Assembly (NCBI RefSeq): GCF_010550245.1
Contig: NZ_JAAGLU010000049.1
Coordinates: 1-61,760, forward strand
Direction: 5' to 3'
DNA from: Streptomyces sp. SID12501
GTDB taxonomy: Bacteria; Actinomycetota; Actinomycetes; Streptomycetales; Streptomycetaceae
DNA: 61,760 bases
Shown: positions 49,374 to 57,641 of the stretch, piece after piece
How the letters are laid out: each line of letters opens with the position of its first letter
Numbering within the stretch: the stretch's first letter is position 1
Made by a program: the position numbers and the translations under genes
Notes under the pieces: generated by a model
What the model was told of the DNA's origin: nothing
The model's database searches: none
What the model saw: only the letters and a program-made list of their open reading frames with translations

Positions 49374-50585
49374 ATGACGACCGAACAGCAGTCACCGATA
49401 CCTGAGACACAGGACGACTTTCCGTCCCTGGTCGCCTGGCTGACGAGACACCGGCAGGAAAGTCCGGTGCTTCCCGACGCCTTTCCGGGCCTGTGGCACG
49501 TTTTCCGTCATGCCGATGTCTCCCGGGTGCTGTCGGACACGGCGACCTATTCGAATGACATGTCGGCCGTCATCCCGACACATCCGGACACCGCGTGGAT
49601 GGCGAAGGGGAACGTGGTCGGCATGGACCCCCCGATGCACCGCAGGCTGCGGTCGCTGGTCAGCAGGGCGTTCACTCCCCGGCTCGTGGCCGGACTGGAG
49701 CCGCGTATCACCGAGCTGGCCGCCGGTCTGCTTGACGAGGTGGCGGGGCGGGACCGGTTCGACCTGGTGGAGGCCGTCACCCACCCCCTGCCGGTGTTCG
49801 TGATCGCGGAGCTGCTCGGCATCCCGGTGTCGGACCGGCCGCTGTTCGAGAAGTGGGCGCTGGCCTTCATCTCGGCCAACGGCGGCGGCGAGAGCGCGCT
49901 GCCGAGCGAGGAGAACGTGCTCGCCTTCGTGGAGACCGCCCGGGAGATGCGGGCCTACATGCTGGAGTACGTCGGCCGCCGCCGCGCCGAGCCGCAGGAC
50001 GACCTGATCAGTCGGCTGGCGACCGCGAGCACCGAGGACGGGCAGCTCGACGACGACGAGATCATCGGCTTCGCCGGCACCCTGCTGATGGCTGGTCACA
50101 TCACCACCACGGCAGTGCTGGGCAGCACGGTGCTGTGCCTGGACGAGAACCCCGCGGCCCTCGCCGAGGTACGGCGGGACCGCTCGCTGGTGCCGGCGGC
50201 GATCGAGGAGGCGGTGCGGCTGCGCCCCGCCTTCTCGCGGCTGGTGCGGATGACGACCCGGGAGTCGGAGCTGGGCGGCGAGAAGATCCCCGCCGGGCAG
50301 GTGCTCACCCTGTGGACGGTGTCGGCCAACCGGGATCCCGAGCGGTTCGACGCCCCGGACACCTTCGACCTGCACCGGGACCAGGGCCGCCACCTCGGCT
50401 TCGGCCAGGGGCTGCACTTCTGCATGGGGGCTCCGCTGGCCCGCCTGGAGGCACGGATCGTCCTCAACCTGCTGCTGGACCGGTTCCCGGAGCTGCGGGT
50501 GGCCTCGGGGGACGACGCGGTGGCGTACCACCACCCGAAGAACGTGGTCGGTCCGCGCCGGCTCGACGTCGAGGTGGGTGCCTGA
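49374..50585 (+). CDS. Cytochrome P450 monooxygenase (403 aa)
   Basis: A class I bacterial P450 and the only certain gene on the + strand. It starts at the ATG at 49374 behind GAAGGAG seven bases upstream. K-helix ExxR at 279-282 and heme loop FGQGLHFCMG with Cys350 are intact. The I-helix reads AGHITT from Ala240: the oxygen-activating Thr is present but the usual acid before it is Ile, a mild departure from AGHETT. Total length is normal. It is transcribed divergently from the PKS operon out of a shared control region and ends at a strong convergent terminator. A tailoring hydroxylation of the macrolide is likely; the site cannot be inferred. Confidence 0.95.
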   Translation: MTTEQQSPIPETQDDFPSLVAWLTRHRQESPVLPDAFPGLWHVFRHADVSRVLSDTATYSNDMSAVIPTHPDTAWMAKGNVVGMDPPMHRRLRSLVSRAFTPRLVAGLEPRITELAAGLLDEVAGRDRFDLVEAVTHPLPVFVIAELLGIPVSDRPLFEKWALAFISANGGGESALPSEENVLAFVETAREMRAYMLEYVGRRRAEPQDDLISRLATASTEDGQLDDDEIIGFAGTLLMAGHITTTAVLGSTVLCLDENPAALAEVRRDRSLVPAAIEEAVRLRPAFSRLVRMTTRESELGGEKIPAGQVLTLWTVSANRDPERFDAPDTFDLHRDQGRHLGFGQGLHFCMGAPLARLEARIVLNLLLDRFPELRVASGDDAVAYHHPKNVVGPRRLDVEVGA

Positions 50586-50613
50586 CAGCGGGTTCCGCAC
50601 CCGTGTGCTTCAT

Positions 50614-50652
50614 ACGAACGGTCCGTACGCCGCTGGCGTACGGACCGTTCGT
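50614..50652. terminator. Bidirectional terminator: 18-bp perfect hairpin between convergent P450 genes
   Basis: The left arm acgaacggtccgtacgcc (50614-50631) and the right arm ggcgtacggaccgttcgt (50635-50652) are exact reverse complements around a three-base loop (gct). The hairpin lies 28 bp after the + strand P450 stop and 18 bp before the stop of the - strand P450. There is no T-run, as is usual for streptomycete terminators. Its symmetry lets it serve both strands. Confidence 0.9.
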
Positions 50653-50670
50653 GCCGGGCGGGGCGGGATG

Positions 50671-51894
50671 TCACCAGGTGACGGGCATACGGCCGAGCTC
50701 CGGGTGCCAGGAAGGGTGTTCGTACACGTCCTGGGCGGACTCGGTGAGCCGGAGACCGGGCAGGCGGCTCAGGATGGTGCCATAGGCGACCTGGAGGCCG
50801 ACCTTGGTGAGACCGGAACCCAGGCAGTGGTGACTGCCGGAGCCGAAGGCCAGGTGGCCCCGGGCCTCGCGGGTCAGGTCGAGGCGGTCGGGCTCAGGGT
50901 ACTCGGCGGGGTCGCGGTTGGCGGCGGCGCCGGAGACGACGACTCCCTCGCCCGCGCGGATGAGCTGTCCGCCGACCTCGACGTCCTCCATGGCGACCCT
51001 GGGCATCAGGTCGAGCGGACTCACGAGCCGCGTCAGCTCCCCCACGGCGGAGGGGAGCAGCTGAGGATTCTCCTGGACGGCGGCGAGTTCACCGGGGCGT
51101 TCCAACAGGCGCAGAAGTCCAATGGTGATCATTGCCTTCACTGGTGACTGTCCGGCAACGAATATGACGAAGCACATCTTGACCAACTCCTCCTTTGTGA
51201 GGGCGCCGGTCCTTACATATTTCTCAATGACACGACTGACGGGATCGTCACCGGGCTTTTGCAGCTTGCCGTCGACGAACTTCTCGAAGTACTGCTGGAG
51301 AGCGACGATCTGATGGGCGATCTCCTGGCCGACCTGACCGGTGTCGACGGCCGAACCGGAGGCCTTTTCCCGCACTTCGCGACTGTCGACGAGCCAGGCC
51401 TTCAGGTCGGCGTATTCCATCCCGAGGGCCCAGCAGGTGATGGTGCCCGCGAGCGGCTCGGCGAATGCGGCCACCAGATCCGCGGTGTTTCCGTCGGCGA
51501 TCATCACGTCGACGAGTTCGTCGGCCTTTTTCTGCATCGCCGGCCGCAGGGCTTCCGCTCGGCGGAGCGTGAACTCGCCGACGACGGCCTTCCGCTGTGC
51601 CGTGTGTTCCGGCGGGTCCAGGGTGTTCAGCAGGGGAAAGCCCCGGAACCCTTCGAGGGCCTCCGCGTATATCGGATATCCGGGATGGGTGATGTCGGAG
51701 CTGAACCGGTTGTCATGCAGGACGGCACGAGCCTGTTCGTACTGGGTGACGACCCAGACGCGCCTTCCGTGGTAGAGACGTGCGGCCACGGGCGCGCCCG
51801 CGTCGCGCAGGGCACGGTATTCCTCGGGCGGCAGATAGGGACATTTCCTCAGGACGGGAAAGGCGTCGCCCGCGAGGGCGTGGGTGTCTGGCAC
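50671..51894 (-). CDS. Cytochrome P450 with atypical I-helix (407 aa)
   Basis: A P450 fold with K-helix ExxR at 286-289 and heme loop FGSGSHHCLG (Cys357). The I-helix reads VAGQSPV from Ala247: the acid is Ser250 and the oxygen-activating Thr is Pro251, so the normal proton relay is missing. P450s lacking this pair either use a substrate hydroxyl for proton delivery, as EryF does, or catalyse non-hydroxylating chemistry. The start is GTG at 51894 behind AAGGA eight bases upstream. It is the last gene of a CCR, KSIII, P450 run; the gap to the KSIII stop is 48 bp. That position suggests co-expression with extender-unit supply. Its substrate could be the alkyl side chain or the macrolide; the sequence does not say. 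Confidence 0.93.
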   Translation of the reverse strand: MPDTHALAGDAFPVLRKCPYLPPEEYRALRDAGAPVAARLYHGRRVWVVTQYEQARAVLHDNRFSSDITHPGYPIYAEALEGFRGFPLLNTLDPPEHTAQRKAVVGEFTLRRAEALRPAMQKKADELVDVMIADGNTADLVAAFAEPLAGTITCWALGMEYADLKAWLVDSREVREKASGSAVDTGQVGQEIAHQIVALQQYFEKFVDGKLQKPGDDPVSRVIEKYVRTGALTKEELVKMCFVIFVAGQSPVKAMITIGLLRLLERPGELAAVQENPQLLPSAVGELTRLVSPLDLMPRVAMEDVEVGGQLIRAGEGVVVSGAAANRDPAEYPEPDRLDLTREARGHLAFGSGSHHCLGSGLTKVGLQVAYGTILSRLPGLRLTESAQDVYEHPSWHPELGRMPVTW

Positions 51895-51942
51895 AGGTGT
51901 GTTCCTTCGGTGGCGAGGGCGGGGAGGACGATTGAGGAGCCG

Positions 51943-52935
51943 TCAGGCCGACCAGCGCAGCAGGCAGAGTCCGGCCGCCATGCCCGCACCGAACCCGGCG
52001 AGCAACAGCAGTTCGCCATCGGCCAGCAGACCCGCCCTGGCGGCCTCGTCCAGGGCCACGGGGACGGAAGCGGCGCCCATGTTCCCGTACTTGACGAGCG
52101 GGGTGTGGGTGCGGGCGCCGGTGAGGCCGCAGCGTTCGACCAGTTCGCCGAGGAGTACTCCGTTGGCCTGGTGCGGCACGAAGTGCGCCACCTCGTCGAG
52201 GGTCGTTCCGGTGCGCTCCAGCAGGGGGGTGATCATCGGGGGGACGTTCGCCATGACGAAGTCGGCGACACCGCGTCCGATCATCCGCAGATAGTGACCG
52301 CCGTTCGCGACGGTCTCGGCGGAGGCCGGGACGCGGCTGCCACCGCCCTCGATCCAGATCAGTTCGTGGACGTCGCCCCGGCCGACGAGTTCGACGTCGA
52401 GAATGCCGTACGGCTCGGGCACGGCGCCCACCACGGCGGCGCCGGCGGCATCTCCGAGGAGGACGGCGGTGCCCCGGTCGCTGTAGTCGAGGAACCGTGA
52501 GTACAGGTCTGCGCCGATGACCAGGGCGAGGGAGCCGGGACGCAGGGCGACCAGGGCGCGGGCGATGTCGAGGGCGTAGACGAAGCCGGCGCAGGCGATG
52601 TTGATGTCGAAGCAGGCCGCGCGATGGGCGCCGAGCGCGCTCTGCACCAGGGAGGAGGTGGGTGGCAGGGGTGCGTCACCGGTGGAGGTGGCGACGATGA
52701 GGTGGTCGATACGGTCGGCCGTGACACCCGCGTCGTCGAGGGCGGCGGTGGCGGCGTGCCGGGCCAGGTCGGAGGTGGCCTCGTCCGGTGCGGCGTACCG
52801 GCGTCCGGTGATCAGTGTGCGGCGGCCGATCCACTCGGCGGTGATGCCGGGGACGCGGCGGGCGATCTCCTCGTTGGTGATCTCCTCCTTGGGGAGATAG
52901 GAGCCGGTGCCGAGGATGCCTATGCGGGGCGTCAT
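51943..52935 (-). CDS. Beta-ketoacyl-ACP synthase III, FabH-like (330 aa)
   Basis: A stand-alone ketosynthase III with the complete FabH triad: Cys115 (ACAGF), His255 (PHQAN) and Asn285 (KYGNMG). Length and fold landmarks are those of FabH. FabH-type enzymes condense an acyl-CoA with malonyl-ACP to start a short chain. Next to a crotonyl-CoA carboxylase/reductase the natural role is to start the acyl chain that is later reductively carboxylated to an alkylmalonyl-CoA, as proposed for other KSIII/CCR pairs. Its ATG (52935) overlaps the CCR stop in an ATGA arrangement, so the two are translationally coupled. Acyl-chain length preference cannot be read from sequence alone. A less likely alternative is a KSIII used as an acyltransferase in tailoring; the intact triad argues for condensation. 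Confidence 0.9.
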   Translation of the reverse strand: MTPRIGILGTGSYLPKEEITNEEIARRVPGITAEWIGRRTLITGRRYAAPDEATSDLARHAATAALDDAGVTADRIDHLIVATSTGDAPLPPTSSLVQSALGAHRAACFDINIACAGFVYALDIARALVALRPGSLALVIGADLYSRFLDYSDRGTAVLLGDAAGAAVVGAVPEPYGILDVELVGRGDVHELIWIEGGGSRVPASAETVANGGHYLRMIGRGVADFVMANVPPMITPLLERTGTTLDEVAHFVPHQANGVLLGELVERCGLTGARTHTPLVKYGNMGAASVPVALDEAARAGLLADGELLLLAGFGAGMAAGLCLLRWSA

Positions 52936-54299
52936 CGCGTCACCGCCAGGGCGCCGGGCACGTCGGCGGCGAAGGGCCGCAGCGGGTTGAGCCGCTCGGC
53001 GCCGATGCGGGACCGCAGTGCGGGGTCGGTGACACCGAGGCCCGGTTCCGGGGCCAGGCAGAGGACACCGACCTTGCCTATGTGTTCGTTTCGCTGCACC
53101 AGCCGGGTGGCCTCGCCGACCTCGTGCAGCGGGAACAGCGACGACAGTGCCGGCATGATGCGGCCCTGGCCGAACAGCCGGGCGCATTCCCACTGTTCGT
53201 GGAGGTTGGCCACATGGCTGCCGATGACCCGCTTCAGCTTCATCCAGAGATAGCGGTTGTCGTACTGGTGCCGGTATCCGGTGCTGGAGCCGCAGGTGAT
53301 GACCGTGCCGCCGCGGCGGGCCAGGAAGACGGAGAGGCCGAAGGTGGCCTGGCCGACGTGTTCGAAGACGATGTGCGGGTCCTCTCCGGTCTCCCGGCGG
53401 ATGACCGCGCCCAGCCGTTTGCCGTCGGCGATGGCCTGCTCGAAGTCGTCGCCCTCCGACTCGCCGATGCCGAGCTCCGAGCGGTCGATCACGATGTCGC
53501 AGCCCAGGGCCCGCAGCGCCGCCGCCTTCTCCGGGGAACCGACCACGCCGACCGGGATGCCGCCGCCGTTCTTCACGAACTGCACGGCGTACGCGCCGAC
53601 GCCGCCCGTGGCGCCCCAGATCAGCACCACGTCGCCCTGCTTCATCCGGGCGCCCCGGTCCGAGACGAGCATCCGGTACGAGGTGCCGGCGCACGCGGGC
53701 ACGCACGCGGCCTCCTCCCAGGTGAGGTGGGCGGGCTTGGGGATGAGCTGACTGGCCCGGGCAAGGCAGTAGTGGGCGAGGCCGCCGAAGTTGGTCTCGT
53801 AGCCCCAGGCGAGCTGGTGTTCGCCGAGCATGCCGTCGGACTGGGTGATGGCCTCCTGCTCGTCGACGCAGGCGGCGTTCACGAGGACGTGGTCGCCGAC
53901 GCGCCAGCGCCGGACCGCCGAGCCGACCCGGACGATGACTCCGGCCGCGTCCGAGCCCAGGACGTGGTAAGGCTGATCGTGACGGGCCGCCCAGGGGCCC
54001 TGCTTCCCGTAGGCGGCCAGGAACCTGAAGGTCGACAGGGGTTCGAAGATGGCGGACCAGACGGTGTTGTAGTTGATCGAACTGGCCATGACGGCGATCA
54101 GGACCTCGTCGGGGGCAGGCTCAGGCATCGGCACGGGCCCGACGCGCAGCGTCTTGCGTACATCCTTGTCGACCACGTCCCGGAAGACGTCCACGTCCTC
54201 GACCCTCAGATGGGCTGCCGTGAACTCCTCCGGCAGAACCGCACGTTCAAGGTCCTGCGGACTTGCGCCCGCCAGCACCGCATCAGTCACCGAACCCAT
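52932..54299 (-). CDS. ccr: Crotonyl-CoA carboxylase/reductase (455 aa)
   Basis: A medium-chain dehydrogenase/reductase that reduces an enoyl-CoA with NADPH and traps CO2 to give ethylmalonyl-CoA or a longer alkylmalonyl-CoA for a PKS. It has the family's usual length, the N-terminal VLPEEFTAAHL and SSINYNTVW signatures, the NADPH loop GATGGVGAYAVQ near 229-240, and residues N78, E168 and H362. The last three appear to line up with CO2-binding residues of characterised CCRs (alignment by eye). ATG at 54299 follows GGAAAGG. It is the first gene of the CCR-KSIII-P450 unit. The gap upstream carries the recurring TAGGGG motif. Extender supply for the RPGH-type acyltransferase in module 7 is the obvious use. 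Whether the alkyl is ethyl or longer is open. Confidence 0.95.
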   Translation of the reverse strand: MGSVTDAVLAGASPQDLERAVLPEEFTAAHLRVEDVDVFRDVVDKDVRKTLRVGPVPMPEPAPDEVLIAVMASSINYNTVWSAIFEPLSTFRFLAAYGKQGPWAARHDQPYHVLGSDAAGVIVRVGSAVRRWRVGDHVLVNAACVDEQEAITQSDGMLGEHQLAWGYETNFGGLAHYCLARASQLIPKPAHLTWEEAACVPACAGTSYRMLVSDRGARMKQGDVVLIWGATGGVGAYAVQFVKNGGGIPVGVVGSPEKAAALRALGCDIVIDRSELGIGESEGDDFEQAIADGKRLGAVIRRETGEDPHIVFEHVGQATFGLSVFLARRGGTVITCGSSTGYRHQYDNRYLWMKLKRVIGSHVANLHEQWECARLFGQGRIMPALSSLFPLHEVGEATRLVQRNEHIGKVGVLCLAPEPGLGVTDPALRSRIGAERLNPLRPFAADVPGALAVTR

Positions 54300-54349
54300 G
54301 ACGGCCTTTCCTCGTACGGCTGTTGATGTCGATGACGCTAGGCGAGGCC

Positions 54350-54372
54350 CCGCCCCCTAACGCCACCCCTCA
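54350..54372 (-). promoter_or_regulatory. Paired AGGGG motifs upstream of the CCR gene
   Basis: Read on the minus strand, GAGGGGT (54372-54366) is followed about one helical turn later by TTAGGGGGCGG (54360-54350), some 50 bp before the CCR start codon. The spacing suits two protomers on one DNA face. These belong to the set of TAGGGG-like elements found in this cluster's gaps. Confidence 0.4.
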
Positions 54373-54421
54373 GAATCGGGGAGGTCCCCTGTCCGGCTGT
54401 TCCGTGCGGAGCGCGGCGCGC

Positions 54422-54631
54422 TCATTCGGCGATGGCGGTCCGGGTCGTCCAGCGGAAGACCGCGACCTGCTCGCCCTCGATCACAGTGAATTCCCCGTCG
54501 TGGACGAAGTGCTCGTATCCCGCGCCGAATCGGTGCTTGATCTTCTCCGTCAGCGAGGTCGCGAACTGTATGCGTTCCTCCTGGGGAAGGTGCGCCGGGC
54601 CGTCACAGAGCAGCGCCTTGTAGTTCTCCAT
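54422..54631 (-). CDS. Small conserved protein, DUF5988-like (69 aa)
   Basis: A 69-residue soluble protein with a perfect GGAGG site seven bases before the ATG at 54631. It has the layout I associate with DUF5988: a CDGPAHLP start, a GAGYEHF core and an FRWTTRTAIAE end. Such proteins are commonly encoded beside regulators or in natural product clusters; no function is known to me. It lies between the LAL regulator gene and the CCR gene, with gaps of about 107 and 122 bp, each carrying a TAGGGG-type motif. It is real by ribosome site, codon bias and conserved-looking composition. Its family assignment is from memory and only moderately sure. Confidence 0.75.
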   Translation of the reverse strand: MENYKALLCDGPAHLPQEERIQFATSLTEKIKHRFGAGYEHFVHDGEFTVIEGEQVAVFRWTTRTAIAE

Positions 54632-54693
54632 GTCCAGACCTCCGGTAATCGTGGATGCACGAACGAATCTGACAGGTGTCGCGCACGTGAACC

Positions 54694-54704
54694 ACCCCTA
54701 TCGG
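54694..54704 (-). promoter_or_regulatory. TAGGGGT motif upstream of the small DUF5988-like gene
   Basis: On the minus strand this reads GATAGGGGTGG, 63 bp ahead of the start codon, in the same orientation relative to its gene as the other motifs. Confidence 0.4.
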
Positions 54705-54738
54705 ACCCGGAATTCCTTCGGGCTGGAAGAGACAGGGG

Positions 54739-57435
54739 TCACGCCGATTCAGGCAGTCCCAGCTCGATTTGCAGCGGAAGTTCCTGCCGCGAGGTGATGT
54801 CGAGTTTCTTGTAGACCCGGGTGAGATGCTGCTCGACCGTACTGACGGTAATAAAGAGTTCAGCAGAAATTTCCCGGTTCGTCAGCCCCTGGGCCGCGAG
54901 CACTGCCACCCGGCGTTCCGACTCGCTGAGTTTCGCCGCCGGGTCCGGCCTGCGCAGGGCGCCGTGCACGGACCGCCGGGTCGGCCTGCCGCCGAGCTCC
55001 AGGGACACGATCCGCTCGCGCAGAGGGCTCGCCCCGTACTCGTCCGCGAGTTGTCGGGCCTTGCGCAGTGTGAGGTCCGCGCGGGCCGACTGGCCGAGAT
55101 CCTGGTAGGCCTCGGCAAGGTCGGCGAGGACTCTGGTCAGCTCCCACACGTTGCCCGACACCTGGAGTTGCTCGGCGGACCGGGTGAGCAGCCCTGGCCG
55201 CTCGTGGGGCTCGGCGAGCTGGGCGCGCACCCGCAGCCACGACCCGGAGTCCGAGGACCGGTCGGTGTCGGCACCGTACGCGGTGAGCAGTTGTTCCGCC
55301 TCGTGGTGGTTACCGAGCCGCAGCCAGGCCTCCGCCGCATCGATCTGCCATGGCGGGCGCACACCGGAGGGCAGGTCCCAGCGCTCGTCGCGGCGGCCCA
55401 CCGCCAGGAAGTCCGACAGGGCGAGGTGCGGCCTGCCGACGGTCAGCAGGAGGTGACCGCGGGCCCTCAGATAGGCCAGCCCGTGGACCGAGCGGAGGAA
55501 GGACTCGGGGAGCGGCCGGCCGAGCAGCCGGGCCGCCTCCTCGTACCGCCCGGTCGCGGTGCACACGGTCACGAGGATGGCGAGCGGTCCCCCGCACAGC
55601 CGGTAGGCCGGCACCTCCCCACCCAGCTCGACGGCCTCCTGGGCCCAGGTCTCCGCATCCGTCAGGCTGCCCAGCGCGAGCGCGATCTCGGCCCGCAGCG
55701 CGCTCAGCAGCCGGCGCCATCCCTCGACGCCACGCTCGGCGGCCTGACGCACGAAGTGGGCGCACCACTCGTCCGCCAGGTCGGGCCGGCCGACGGTCAT
55801 CAGGTTCCGCAGCTCAGGCAAGATCAGCGCGATGGTGCTGTCACCGAGCCTCAACGACCTGAGCTGGTCGTCGATCTCCCGCACATCGCGTATCCCCACG
55901 CGAAACGGACCGGGGCAGAAGTCAAACCCGGGGGCACATGTACGCCCCGCGACCCCGCCGCCGTCCGTCTCGCCCGATACGGCACCCTCGGCCGGCATCC
56001 AGGCGGCCGCCGTACCCGCGGTGTCGCAGAGAAGCCAGTGCCAGTCCTCGTAGAACGGGCCGGAATGCGGCCCGCCGAGTGGGGCGTCCGCGGGCCGGGC
56101 CTGGGCGTATAGCAGCGCCATGCCCTCTTCCAGCCGCCCGCACCCGAGCAGCAGCCGTGCCTTCAGGACTGTCTGCGCCTCGCAATGTTCGGCCCCGCAC
56201 ACGCACTCCGTCCGGGCCATCTGTTCCAGATAGTGCTGTTCGGCCCGCCAGGGGTCGGTCCGCATCATCACGACTGAGCGCTTGAGCACCAGGCGGGCCC
56301 GTTCCCAGCAGTCGGTCGAGGCCTCGTGGGCGAGTTCGAGGCAGGCATCGGCGAACTGCGCGTCGTCGATGTCCAGGGCCTCGTCCGCGGCCCGTTGGAG
56401 GGTGGCCGTCTGCCAGGACTCGGTCACCCCGCCGAACTCCAGCAGATAGCGGGCTGTCGCGCGGGCGCCGGCCCCGCGCTCGCGCAGGAACTCCGCCACG
56501 CGGAGCAGGATCTCGTCGCGTCGGCCGAATTCCGGGTGTTCCAGCACCGTCGACTCGATCACCGGGTGGCGCAGCCGCCAGGACGCGACGAGACCGGCCG
56601 CTTGCAGCAGGTACCCCCCGCGGGTGATCTCCGCGGGGTCGAGGCGCAGCACGGCGGCCAGGCTCTCGGGGCTGGAGAATTCGCGCAGCGCGGCCATACC
56701 GACGGCCACGGAGGTCGCCAGTGGCCCGCTGGCCCGCACGCAGTCCAGGGACGCCTGGGCGAACAGGCCGCCCGGGCACGGCCAGGTGTCCGGCCGCGCG
56801 ATGTGGCCGTGCATGCCCATCTCCTCGGCCAGGGCCCGTACGAGCAGCGGGTTACCGCCGCTCGCCGTGTGCAGCGCCTCGGCCTGGGCGGCGCCGGGCG
56901 GCCCGCCGTTCAGCTCCTCCCACAGTCTGGCGGTCTGCGCGCGCTCCAGCGGACGCAGCCTGATCCGGTGGAGGTTGGTCTGGCGCAGCAGGTCGCAGTG
57001 GAGGTCCAGGCCGCTGGAGCCGCCGAACGGCAGAAGGGTGAAGACCAGCATGACGGGGCTGTTGCGCAGCCGACGTCGGGTGGCTTCCAGGATCCAACGC
57101 CATGTCGGCTCCTCACAACCCTGCGGGTCGTCGACGCAGACGACCACGGGGGACCGCGCGGCCAGGGCGGCGAGCCGGTCACTGGACTCCTGGAATCCCG
57201 CAGAGGGGCTGAGAGCCGTGTCGTCGGCCCGGGATCCGCGGGGCCGACCGGCGTCGTGGGTGCCGAGAACGATCGCCCCCGATTCTGTGGCGTACTGCGC
57301 GAAGCCCTCCATGAGGTCACTCTTCCCGCAGCCCGCTCCACCTTCCAGCGTCACGGTCATCGCTCTGCCCCGCACACACTCGTCGAGCAGTGACTCCAGG
57401 TGGCGCAGTTTCTCGTCCTGCCCGGAAAGCAGCAT
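54739..57435 (-). CDS. LAL-type LuxR-family transcriptional regulator (about 898 aa)
   Basis: The probable pathway-specific activator. It has an N-terminal AAA-type ATPase with Walker A GGAGCGKS near residues 32-39 and Walker B VVVCVDDPQ near 85-95. A long helical-repeat middle region follows, and a C-terminal LuxR helix-turn-helix in the last 65 residues (SESERRVAVLAAQGLTNREI and VSTVEQHLTRVYKKL). Size is typical of large ATP-binding LuxR regulators in macrolide clusters. I place the start at the ATG at 57435 with AGGG eight bases before; the GTG at 57453 with AAGG is nearly as good, and the frame continues open upstream. It is transcribed in the same direction as PKS F upstream but across a 365-bp gap with its own motif copies, which suggests autoregulation. 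Confidence 0.94.
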   Translation of the reverse strand: MLLSGQDEKLRHLESLLDECVRGRAMTVTLEGGAGCGKSDLMEGFAQYATESGAIVLGTHDAGRPRGSRADDTALSPSAGFQESSDRLAALAARSPVVVCVDDPQGCEEPTWRWILEATRRRLRNSPVMLVFTLLPFGGSSGLDLHCDLLRQTNLHRIRLRPLERAQTARLWEELNGGPPGAAQAEALHTASGGNPLLVRALAEEMGMHGHIARPDTWPCPGGLFAQASLDCVRASGPLATSVAVGMAALREFSSPESLAAVLRLDPAEITRGGYLLQAAGLVASWRLRHPVIESTVLEHPEFGRRDEILLRVAEFLRERGAGARATARYLLEFGGVTESWQTATLQRAADEALDIDDAQFADACLELAHEASTDCWERARLVLKRSVVMMRTDPWRAEQHYLEQMARTECVCGAEHCEAQTVLKARLLLGCGRLEEGMALLYAQARPADAPLGGPHSGPFYEDWHWLLCDTAGTAAAWMPAEGAVSGETDGGGVAGRTCAPGFDFCPGPFRVGIRDVREIDDQLRSLRLGDSTIALILPELRNLMTVGRPDLADEWCAHFVRQAAERGVEGWRRLLSALRAEIALALGSLTDAETWAQEAVELGGEVPAYRLCGGPLAILVTVCTATGRYEEAARLLGRPLPESFLRSVHGLAYLRARGHLLLTVGRPHLALSDFLAVGRRDERWDLPSGVRPPWQIDAAEAWLRLGNHHEAEQLLTAYGADTDRSSDSGSWLRVRAQLAEPHERPGLLTRSAEQLQVSGNVWELTRVLADLAEAYQDLGQSARADLTLRKARQLADEYGASPLRERIVSLELGGRPTRRSVHGALRRPDPAAKLSESERRVAVLAAQGLTNREISAELFITVSTVEQHLTRVYKKLDITSRQELPLQIELGLPESA

Positions 57436-57641
57436 ATCTGTAACCCTAATCACATCCCGCCTTGTACTGGGAGTTCTGCGGGTTCTGCGGGATTGCCTCG
57501 GAAATGCCGCAGACAACGTCCAGACCAATCGGAGTAACGTGATACGTTCACAGCCGTCGCGAACCGATCTCCGCTAGAGGCCCGTTCCAGTTGACGGACC
57601 GCTCGATACCGCATCCACCGCGATACCCTCCGTCCGGCTGG

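Noticed and set aside
49393..50600. 402-codon open frame on the - strand opposite the + strand P450
   Set aside because: The + strand frame has intact P450 motifs and a clear ribosome site; the antisense frame has no domain.
52935..53706. Upstream in-frame extension of the KSIII gene
   Set aside because: The frame stays open into the CCR gene, but FabH homology starts at the ATG at 52935, and the extension is arginine/glycine-rich shadow sequence.
57436..57528. Longer N-terminus for the LAL regulator (start at 57528)
   Set aside because: The extra residues (for example FPRQSRRTRRTPSTRR) are not regulator-like, and better ribosome sites precede the ATG at 57435 and the GTG at 57453.
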